From Aquificaceae bacterium (GTDB lineage: Bacteria > Aquificota > Aquificia > Aquificales > Aquificaceae), in NCBI GenBank assembly GCA_015487535.1, contig WFPN01000211.1, positions 1-5,667 on the forward strand: a DNA stretch of 5,667 nt. The letters run 5' to 3'. Below the pieces are notes generated by a model that ran no database searches, was not told where the DNA came from, and saw nothing but the letters and a program-made list of their open reading frames with translations. Positions 1 through 4,849 of the stretch are shown piece by piece. The stretch's first letter is position 1. The number at the start of each line of letters is the position of its first letter. The position numbers and the translations under genes are program-made.

Positions 1-359
1 ATCCCACTCTTCTTTGCAAGCTCTTCCAGCTTACCTCCGGAACTGATACATATAACCGTTGCGTCCCTCTCCATGGCGGTTTCGAAGTTGCTTATCGTCT
101 CTTCCGTGTTCCCACTGTAGCTCGTACAGATTACCAGGTGCTCTTCGCCTTTCACGTAGTTTGGAAGCCCATATCCCCTGTGGGACAAGGCAACCACGTT
201 GCATCCCCTGTGCTCGAGCCAGCTCTTTGCTATATCACCCACTATGCCGGAGCCTCCCATACCGCAGAAGGTTATAGTCCGGTACAGGGAGCGGTCTATA
301 TCTGTTTTTTCCCACTGGAGCTGGTCCGGGAAGCTCTTGAGCATCTCCTCAGGGCTCAT
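1..359 (-). CDS. SIS-domain phosphosugar isomerase, probably bifunctional phosphoglucose/phosphomannose isomerase (N-terminal 119 residues; continues past the left edge)
   Basis: Translated from the reverse strand, the 119 visible codons have no stop. They contain the two signatures of the sugar isomerase (SIS) fold: GMGGSGIVGD (residues 33-42) and SYSGNTEET (80-88), followed by an SSGGKLEELA-like segment near residues 106-115. These match the N-terminal half of the cytosolic glucose-6-phosphate/mannose-6-phosphate isomerases first characterised in Crenarchaeota and also found in many bacteria. In those, the Ser/Thr-rich loop binds the sugar phosphate. The start is well supported: ATG at 359-357 follows a strong AGGAGG (371-366) by 6 nt and overlaps the trm1 stop as ATGA, so translation is probably coupled to trm1. 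An alternative start is Met6. Family members are usually over 300 residues, so about a third is present and the C-terminal isomerase half cannot be seen. The SIS assignment is firm. The exact substrate is inferred, and another SIS isomerase is possible. Confidence 0.85.
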   Translation of the reverse strand, partial: MSPEEMLKSFPDQLQWEKTDIDRSLYRTITFCGMGGSGIVGDIAKSWLEHRGCNVVALSHRGYGLPNYVKGEEHLVICTSYSGNTEETISNFETAMERDATVICISSGGKLEELAKKSG

Positions 360-1531
360 CTTTCCCCTCCTTCCAAACGCCGTTCTATTATAACTTTAAG
401 TTTCTCCGATTTCCTCAGAACCTCCTCGTGGGAAAGCCTCGTCCTAAACCCGTCCCCCTCAAAGTGTGTCCTCACACCCTCGTAGAAATCTACCGCCTTC
501 TTTATCGGGGGTTGCTGGGGTATCCCTACCTTTTCCGCGAGCTTGGAGAGCATGTAAAAACCCACTGTCTGGAGCCTAGACTCCTGCTGTATCAGAGAGA
601 GTATCCTCTTGGTCTCCTTTGAGACCTCCTCCCTTTCCTGAGCTTCTCTATAGAGGAAGTCTGTGAGCTCCTTGTCCCAGAGATTCCCAAGCCACATCGG
701 ACCGCCGAGGCTGAATCTAGTCCCGCATATGGGGCAGTGCTCCTTTATTTTTAAGGGGTCGAGGACCGCTTCGCGGTTCATACAGTTAAAGCAGTAAAGA
801 ACGTATCCTACCTGATCCATCAACGAGTTTGTAAGTTTCGCACCCCTGTCTTTAACGAAGAATAGCTTGAAGTAGTGAAGGTGGGAGTAGGCGAATATGG
901 GAACCATCGCTATGTCGTGCTGGGCAGAGAGCTCGATCACCTTCTTTATAAGAATTCTTATCCCTACCTCATGCTTGAACTCGTTCCTGAGGGGACGGGC
1001 TCCGTACCTCCTTATACAGGTCTTGGGGTATGTGCCCGAAAGCGGTGCTGTGTCGGTAGCGGTGAGGCTCAGAATACCTCCCCTCTTCATACTCAAGGCG
1101 ACCGACTCTATAAAGGGGACGGGAGTCCCGAAAGGGTCTAGGTCAACGTAGTCAAAGCCGAACCCCCAGCCTTTCCTCATAAAGAAGTTGGCGTCCTCCC
1201 TGTGGACCTCGTACCTGTCTTCGGAAACCTCGTTCAGCTTGAAGTTTTCCCGAATGATCTCCACAGCCTTCTCGTTTATGTCGTTGGTAAAAACCTTTCC
1301 AACACAGGAGGTCTCCTTTATAAACCTTATAGCCCTCACACCGCTCGCAGAGAGGGGGTCCGCAACCATGAGCTCCCTTCCGAGCTTTTTGCACAGATAC
1401 TCCAGCCCCAGGACCGCGAGGTCCCTGTTCACCCTCATCTTAGGGTTGTAGAAGACGGGCATGTCAGAGGAGACGATGTCTCTTAGTTCTGGTATGTATA
1501 TCTTAGCTTTCCCTTCCTGGACGATTTTCAT
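356..1531 (-). CDS. trm1: tRNA (guanine26-N2)-dimethyltransferase Trm1
   Basis: This is a 391-residue, SAM-dependent enzyme that N2-methylates guanine 26 of tRNA, and in Aquifex also G27. Seen in the sequence: a Rossmann methyltransferase with motif I around DPLSASGVRAIRF (58-70), an acidic strand end at FTNDINEKAV (81-90), and the family hallmark DLDPFGTPVPF (130-140). A TATDTAPLSGTYP block follows (157-169). A C-terminal domain has a Cys4 zinc-knuckle pattern, C247xxC250 and C266xxC269. The length matches the Aquifex Trm1 of known structure (about 390 residues). The ATG at 1531-1529 is preferred because the MKIVQEG start resembles that protein as I recall it, and an in-frame TGA lies two codons upstream. 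No Shine-Dalgarno precedes it, so initiation is probably coupled to the 37-residue frame ending 3 nt upstream. Trm1 is otherwise archaeal/eukaryotic, which suggests ancient transfer into this lineage. Confidence 0.96.
   Translation of the reverse strand: MKIVQEGKAKIYIPELRDIVSSDMPVFYNPKMRVNRDLAVLGLEYLCKKLGRELMVADPLSASGVRAIRFIKETSCVGKVFTNDINEKAVEIIRENFKLNEVSEDRYEVHREDANFFMRKGWGFGFDYVDLDPFGTPVPFIESVALSMKRGGILSLTATDTAPLSGTYPKTCIRRYGARPLRNEFKHEVGIRILIKKVIELSAQHDIAMVPIFAYSHLHYFKLFFVKDRGAKLTNSLMDQVGYVLYCFNCMNREAVLDPLKIKEHCPICGTRFSLGGPMWLGNLWDKELTDFLYREAQEREEVSKETKRILSLIQQESRLQTVGFYMLSKLAEKVGIPQQPPIKKAVDFYEGVRTHFEGDGFRTRLSHEEVLRKSEKLKVIIERRLEGGER
366..371 (-). promoter_or_regulatory. Shine-Dalgarno for the SIS isomerase, embedded in the end of trm1
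   Basis: The minus strand reads AGGAGG six bases before the ATG at 359. It is formed by the Glu-Gly-Gly codons near the end of trm1, so the isomerase start is set inside the upstream gene. It decides the start over Met6. Confidence 0.7.
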
Positions 1532-1534
1532 AGA

Positions 1535-1648
1535 TCAGTTCTTGTGGGTTGTCTGTTTGAGGTCCTTTATCGTTATGTAGGTCATTCCGAAGAGAGCAAG
1601 CATAACCACGAGGATGGCTAAAAGAAGAAAGGTATTCATCTCCTGCAT
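1535..1648 (-). CDS. 37-residue single-pass membrane microprotein, unknown function
   Basis: This is a short frame beginning MQEMNTFLLL. A single hydrophobic helix runs at about residues 6-25, followed by a hydrophilic tail with Lys28, Lys31, His35 and Lys36. The positive-inside rule would place the C-terminus in the cytoplasm. Support for translation is good despite its size. A full AGGAGGT (1663-1657) lies 8 nt before the ATG, and that ATG shares one base with the upstream stop (TAATG). The frame ends 3 nt before trm1. It is in the same frame as trm1, separated only by TGA and one Ser codon. I do not recognise a family. It could be a real membrane subunit working with the 65-residue neighbour, a leader frame that loads ribosomes onto trm1, or both. 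Confidence 0.62.
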   Translation of the reverse strand: MQEMNTFLLLAILVVMLALFGMTYITIKDLKQTTHKN

Positions 1649-1845
1649 TATACTTTACCTCCTCTTCCTTCCAAGATATCCCTAATATAGGCTATTGAGA
1701 ATCCGAGTAAGGATAAGCCCGTTCCAAATAGGACTAAGGATATACCTTCAAAGTTCTTTTTAAGGATTATAGCCACGCTACCTGTCAGTATAAAACCTAT
1801 GGCGGGTCCTTTGAAGCTATCCTCTATGTATCTGAGTCTGTGCAT
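1648..1845 (-). CDS. Small two-helix membrane protein, unknown function
   Basis: This frame encodes 65 residues. A basic N-terminus (Arg3, Arg5, Lys12) is followed by a hydrophobic helix at about 14-28, a short loop with Lys29-Lys30 and Glu33, and a second helix at about 35-54 containing GTGLSLLG. A short charged tail (RDILEGRGGKV) follows. The predicted form is a helical hairpin with both ends in the cytoplasm. The ATG at 1845 lies only 10 nt downstream of the tRNA-Leu 3' end. The intervening bases, TGATAAGAGA, give at best a weak ribosome site, and no other Met exists in the frame. The stop overlaps the next ATG (TAATG). Its place at the head of the trm1 unit shows co-transcription but does not reveal a function, and I do not recognise a family. 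The reading frame is probably real because of the tight packing and clean membrane pattern. Confidence 0.68.
   Translation of the reverse strand: MHRLRYIEDSFKGPAIGFILTGSVAIILKKNFEGISLVLFGTGLSLLGFSIAYIRDILEGRGGKV
1657..1663 (-). promoter_or_regulatory. Strong Shine-Dalgarno for the 37-residue frame
   Basis: The minus strand reads AGGAGGT 8 nt before the ATG at 1648. It is built from the Gly-Gly codons at the end of the 65-residue gene. It is the best ribosome binding site of the leftward unit, whereas trm1 itself has none, which is why the microprotein is annotated as translated. Confidence 0.65.
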
Positions 1846-1855
1846 TCTCTTATCA

Positions 1856-1939
1856 TGGGGGTACCGGGAGTCGAACCCGGACGGCCTTGCGGCCCGCGGA
1901 TTTTAAGTCCGCTGCGTCTGCCAGTTCCGCCATACCCCC
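1856..1939 (-). tRNA. tRNA-Leu, anticodon UAA
   Basis: This is an 84-nt class II tRNA. The acceptor stem GGGGGTA pairs perfectly with TACCCCC, with discriminator A at 1856. The D arm begins GCGG and carries GG18-19. The anticodon stem GCGGA/TCCGC encloses the loop CTTAAAA, with anticodon TAA at 1905-1903, so it reads UUA (and UUG by wobble). The long variable arm is a GGCC/GGCC helix closed by a GCAA tetraloop. The T arm CCGGG-TTCGACT-CCCGG is perfect. The long variable arm, A discriminator and anticodon all fit leucine. CCA is not encoded (TGAT follows the discriminator) and must be added after processing. Position 26 is A and 27 is G. The GC-rich stems fit a thermophile. Its U34 is the kind of wobble base modified by MnmE, whose gene starts 29 nt away on the other strand. 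Confidence 0.97.
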
Positions 1940-1968
1940 ACAGTAATATATTTTAATTGAGCGGTCCG
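1940..1968. promoter_or_regulatory. Divergent promoter region between tRNA-Leu and mnmE
   Basis: Only 29 bases separate the two divergent units. They contain the 8-bp palindrome AATATATT (1945-1952). This gives TATATT on the plus strand (1947-1952) as a candidate -10 for mnmE. On the minus strand it gives TATATT (1950-1945), or the better-spaced TAAAAT (1955-1950), as a candidate -10 for the tRNA unit. No -35 resembling TTGACA is evident on either side. The mnmE -35 position would fall inside the tRNA gene near TTCCGC (1925-1930). Promoter presence is required by the layout, but the exact elements are inferred. Confidence 0.4.
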
Positions 1969-3318
1969 ATGAAAGATCCCATTGTCGCAATAGCAACCCC
2001 TTTTGGTGAGAGCGCTATCGGAATTATCAGGCTTTCGGGGAGAGGTGTAATCGATATAACCAAGAAGTTCTTCAAGACAAGATCGGAGATAAAGCCGAGG
2101 CTCGCCCACTACGGGACGCTCGTGGATGAGAGCGGTGATGTGATAGACGAGGGCGTCCTCATATACTACAGGGCACCCAAAAGTTATACCGGTGAGGATA
2201 TGGTGGAGATCTCCCTGCACGGAAACCCCCTCATACTAAAGAAAACATTAGAGCTTTTCCTCAGGGCTGGGTGCAGACTTGCTGAGCCCGGAGAGTTTAC
2301 CAAGAGAGCCTTTCTGAACGGCAAGCTCGACCTTGCCCAGGCTGAGGCGGTTGCAGAGCTAATATCCGCCAAGACGGAACTCGCCCGCAGAGCCTCTATC
2401 AGGCAGTTGAAGGGCGAGCTGAGCAGGTATGTAAACTCCCTGAGGGATAGCCTTCTTGAGCTTTCAGCCTACATAGAGGCTGATATAGAGTTTTCCGAGG
2501 AGGATATACCCACCCTGACAAAAGAGCAGGTCCTCAGCATGATCGATAAGGTCCTTGAAGGGATAACCCAGCTACTGAAAACTGCAAAGACGGGGAAGCT
2601 CCTTAGGGAGGGAATGAAACTCGCAATAGTGGGAAGGCCCAACGTGGGAAAGTCCTCCCTCTTCAACGCACTTCTTAAAGAGGACAGGGCTATAGTCACC
2701 GACATAGAGGGAACAACTAGGGATTACATCGAGGAAACGCTGAACCTGAGGGGCGTTCCTGTTGTGCTCGTAGACACAGCAGGTATAAGGGAGGCTAAAG
2801 ATCCCGTGGAGAGGATAGGCGTGGAGAGGAGTGTTAGGAAGATAGAGGAGGCCGACGTTGTCCTCTTCGTTCTGGACGGATCGGAGGGGGTAGGAGACGA
2901 GGACCTGAAGATATACGAAAAGGTGAAGGATAGGGAAACCATAGTGGTAGTTAATAAGATCGACCTGGGCGAAGCACCTCTACCTCTTGAAATTTTTGAG
3001 GGACATTCTATAATAAAGGTAAGTGCCCTTACAGGACACGGACTAAAAGACCTTGAAGAAGAAATTCTCAAAAAAGCAGGCTTGGTTGTTCAAGAGGGAT
3101 TAAACATATATGTTTCGGTCAGGCACGAGGAGCTCCTTAGAAAGTCGAAAGAGGTTCTCGAGAGGTTCAGGACCAGATACGAGGAGGAGGATATAAGTCC
3201 AGAAATAGCTATGCTTGACATCAGGGAAGCTACCGATTACTTAGGAGAGATAGTTGGACATATAACTACTGAGGACGTTCTGGGAAGCATATTCTCAAGA
3301 TTTTGCATAGGAAAATAA
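1969..3318 (+). CDS. mnmE: tRNA uridine-5-carboxymethylaminomethyl(34) synthesis GTPase MnmE
   Basis: This is a 449-residue GTPase (older names TrmE/ThdF). With MnmG it adds the carboxymethylaminomethyl group to C5 of wobble U34 in tRNAs reading two-codon boxes. The N-terminal folate-binding domain starts with DPIVAIATPFGESAIGIIR and includes SYTGEDMVE (72-80) and EPGEFTKRAFLNGKLDLAQAE (106-126). The G domain carries G1 GRPNVGKSS (222-230), G2 GTTRD (248-252), G3 DTAG (269-272), G4 NKID (329-332) and G5 SAL (352-354). The C-terminal helical domain ends in FCIGK with the conserved Cys446. Length is normal. ATG at 1969 is chosen because family proteins begin just before the D/P-I-V-A motif. A TTG in frame at 1957 has no better ribosome site. 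The Shine-Dalgarno is weak (GAGCGG, 1959-1964). The 3' third is AT-richer than the rest. It leads the operon with rho 13 nt downstream. Confidence 0.97.
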   Translation: MKDPIVAIATPFGESAIGIIRLSGRGVIDITKKFFKTRSEIKPRLAHYGTLVDESGDVIDEGVLIYYRAPKSYTGEDMVEISLHGNPLILKKTLELFLRAGCRLAEPGEFTKRAFLNGKLDLAQAEAVAELISAKTELARRASIRQLKGELSRYVNSLRDSLLELSAYIEADIEFSEEDIPTLTKEQVLSMIDKVLEGITQLLKTAKTGKLLREGMKLAIVGRPNVGKSSLFNALLKEDRAIVTDIEGTTRDYIEETLNLRGVPVVLVDTAGIREAKDPVERIGVERSVRKIEEADVVLFVLDGSEGVGDEDLKIYEKVKDRETIVVVNKIDLGEAPLPLEIFEGHSIIKVSALTGHGLKDLEEEILKKAGLVVQEGLNIYVSVRHEELLRKSKEVLERFRTRYEEEDISPEIAMLDIREATDYLGEIVGHITTEDVLGSIFSRFCIGK

Positions 3319-3320
3319 TC

Positions 3321-3326
3321 AGGAGG
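3321..3326 (+). promoter_or_regulatory. Shine-Dalgarno for rho
   Basis: AGGAGG lies 5 nt before the ATG at 3332, in the 13-nt gap after the mnmE stop. It fixes the start of rho. Confidence 0.75.
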
Positions 3327-3331
3327 AAGAG

Positions 3332-4618
3332 ATGCAGGAACTTCAGGAGAAGAAGATCTACACCCTAGAAGAGCTCAAAAAGATGACCCTTCAGGAGCTC
3401 CAGAAACTCGGTAAGGAGCTGGGGCTCACGAGGACGACGGGACTTAAGAAGGAGGAACTCATAGAGCGCATACTGGGGGCCCAGGCTAAGGACGGCGGGC
3501 TCGTCTTCGTCAAGGGAGTGCTGGAGATACTGCCTGAAGGATACGGCTTTATGAGGAGTGCCCAGAACAACTACATGCCGAGCTGGGACGATGTCTATGT
3601 GGCACCTTCCCAGATAAAGAAGTTTGGACTTAGGACAGGGGACACCATAGTGGGCTTTGCCAGGCTCCCTAAGGAAGGAGAAAAGTACAAGGCCCTGATA
3701 AAGATGGAGGCCGTGAACGGTCTTCCCGCGGAGCCTGAGGTTCTTAGGAACAGGCCGACCTTCGACAAGCTCACCCCATACCATCCTACCGAAAGGTTTA
3801 ATTTGGAGTTCGACCCCAAGGAGCTTTCCACGAGGGTTATAAGCCTGGTAGCTCCGATAGGTAAGGGACAGAGGGGAATGCTCGTAGCTCCTCCCAAGGC
3901 CGGTAAGACGGTACTGCTTCAGAAGATATCGAGGGCTCTTATACAGAACCACCCTGAGGTGTACCTGATAATCCTGCTCATAGACGAGAGGCCGGAGGAA
4001 GTTACGGAGATGAGGAGGATAGTGGGGGACGGAGCCGAGGTGATAGCCTCAACCTTCGACGAGCCCCCCGAGAGACACATGCAGGTGGCCGAGCTCGTTA
4101 TAGAGAAGGCCAAGAGACTCGTGGAGCTCAAGAACGATGTCGTTATACTCCTGGACTCGATGACGAGGTTTGCCAGGGCTTCCAACGCGGTAACCCCTCC
4201 GACGGGAAGGGTCCTCTCGGGTGGTATAGAGGCCACGGCTCTCCAGAGACCTAAGAAGTTCTTTGGAGCCGCCAGGAACATCGAGGAGGGTGGATCTCTG
4301 ACGATAATAGCCACGGCCCTCATAGAGACGGGATCGAGGATGGACGACGTGATATACGAGGAGTTCAAGGGAACGGGTAACATGGAGATACATCTGGACA
4401 GGAGGCTGATGGAGAGGAGAGTGTTCCCCGCTATAAACATTGAGAAATCTGGAACTAGGAAGGAGGAGCTTCTTGTAGAGGACTGGGAGCTTCAGAGGAT
4501 GTGGGTTCTGAGGAAGTTCCTATCCACTATGGATCCCGTGGAGGCTATGGAGTTCCTCTTAGACAAGCTCAAGCGCTTTAAGACGAACAGGGAATTCCTC
4601 AAGGCTATGAACGCATAG
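3332..4618 (+). CDS. rho: Transcription termination factor Rho
   Basis: This is a 428-residue hexameric RNA-dependent ATPase/helicase that ends transcription on untranslated RNA. In order: an N-terminal helical domain (about 9-49, with GLKKEELIERIL); a cold-shock-like OB domain with EGYGFMRS (69-76) and DDVYVAPSQIKKFGLRTGD (86-104) forming the primary RNA site; and a RecA-type ATPase. The ATPase has Walker A APPKAGKT (186-193), the IDERPEEVTEM segment (217-227) whose Glu219 aligns with the catalytic Glu211 of E. coli, Walker B VVILLDS (270-276), an RPKKFFGAARN block (306-316), EEFKGTGN (343-350) of the secondary-site R loop, and SGTRKEEL (373-380) with Arg376 aligning with the arginine finger. 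The residue equivalences are from remembered alignment. There is no N-terminal insertion domain, so this is a compact Rho of E. coli size. It is probably co-transcribed from mnmE, with rpmE 30 nt downstream. I see no leader or attenuator before it. Confidence 0.98.
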   Translation: MQELQEKKIYTLEELKKMTLQELQKLGKELGLTRTTGLKKEELIERILGAQAKDGGLVFVKGVLEILPEGYGFMRSAQNNYMPSWDDVYVAPSQIKKFGLRTGDTIVGFARLPKEGEKYKALIKMEAVNGLPAEPEVLRNRPTFDKLTPYHPTERFNLEFDPKELSTRVISLVAPIGKGQRGMLVAPPKAGKTVLLQKISRALIQNHPEVYLIILLIDERPEEVTEMRRIVGDGAEVIASTFDEPPERHMQVAELVIEKAKRLVELKNDVVILLDSMTRFARASNAVTPPTGRVLSGGIEATALQRPKKFFGAARNIEEGGSLTIIATALIETGSRMDDVIYEEFKGTGNMEIHLDRRLMERRVFPAINIEKSGTRKEELLVEDWELQRMWVLRKFLSTMDPVEAMEFLLDKLKRFKTNREFLKAMNA

Positions 4619-4624
4619 TATAAT
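4619..4624 (+). promoter_or_regulatory. Possible internal promoter (-10) for rpmE-prfA
   Basis: A perfect TATAAT begins directly after the rho stop and is centred in an 11-base palindrome AGTATAATACT (4617-4627). The best -35 candidate, TTCCTC at 4595-4600 with an 18-nt spacer, is poor. A start about 7 nt downstream of the -10 would give a leader of about 18 nt, still including the rpmE Shine-Dalgarno. This is plausible as a second promoter letting L31 and RF1 be made independently of rho. It could be chance AT-rich sequence. Confidence 0.35.
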
Positions 4625-4634
4625 ACTTAGCTTC

Positions 4635-4640
4635 GGAGGT
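4635..4640 (+). promoter_or_regulatory. Shine-Dalgarno for rpmE
   Basis: GGAGGT lies 8 nt before the ATG at 4649 in the 30-nt gap after rho. A second purine run, AAAGGAAG, sits directly before the start but is too close to be preferred. Confidence 0.75.
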
Positions 4641-4648
4641 AAAGGAAG

Positions 4649-4849
4649 ATGAAAAAGGGAATACATCCGGAAGTGCAGCCCACCACCTTCGTATGCGGTT
4701 GTGGAAACACCTTTACCCTGCTCTCGACCAAGGGCGGGACGGTTCACGTTGAGGTATGTAACCAGTGCCATCCCTTCTACACCGGGAAGCTGAGGCTAAA
4801 GCCCCTCTTTCTGGAACTCGCCTCGCCCGGTGAGAAGAAGGAAGGTTGA
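4649..4849 (+). CDS. rpmE: 50S ribosomal protein L31 (zinc-binding C+ type)
   Basis: This is a 66-residue ribosomal protein of the large subunit, located at the inter-subunit bridge region. The start MKKGIHP is typical of the family. The four zinc ligands of the C+ form are present: Cys16 and Cys18 in CGCGN, and Cys37 and Cys40 in CNQCHPFYTGK (37-47). After TGK the usual L31 tail, a GRV-x-R/K-F-type motif, is missing and replaced by an apparently unrelated end (KLRLKPLFLELASP then GEKKEG). The other frames do not restore the motif, so this looks like a lineage feature and not a frameshift. The gene follows rho at 30 nt, as in many bacteria. Its stop shares one base with the prfA start (TGATG), so the two are probably translationally coupled. 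Confidence 0.95.
   Translation: MKKGIHPEVQPTTFVCGCGNTFTLLSTKGGTVHVEVCNQCHPFYTGKLRLKPLFLELASPGEKKEG

Noticed and set aside
138..485. Plus-strand open frame of 115 codons over the trm1/isomerase junction
   Set aside because: Both minus-strand genes here have clear family motifs and a coupled ATGA junction; the plus-strand frame has neither motif nor start signals.
1852..1855. Encoded CCA end of tRNA-Leu
   Set aside because: The bases after the discriminator A read TGAT, so CCA must be added enzymatically.
1957..1968. TTG at 1957 as the mnmE start, adding four residues
   Set aside because: The family starts just before the P-I-V-A motif, which fits ATG at 1969. The bases before the TTG are AT-rich with no ribosome site.
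3365..3952. Long open frame antisense to the first half of rho (195 codons)
   Set aside because: Rho on the plus strand has full family motifs throughout. The antisense frame has no recognisable domain or ribosome site and is a by-product of the purine-rich codon use.
3919..4440. Long open frame antisense to the ATPase domain of rho (173 codons)
   Set aside because: It is Ser/Leu-rich and low in charge, as expected from reading GAG/AGG/GAT codons in reverse. No motif is present.
4617..4627. Palindrome after rho as a transcription terminator
   Set aside because: The arms are five mostly A/T base pairs with a one-base loop and no following T run, so it could not form a stable hairpin, least of all in a thermophile.
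4787..4849. Frameshift at the 3' end of rpmE explaining the odd tail
   Set aside because: The +1 reading I checked quickly meets a stop and gives no L31-like motif, and the existing frame ends neatly in a TGATG overlap with prfA.
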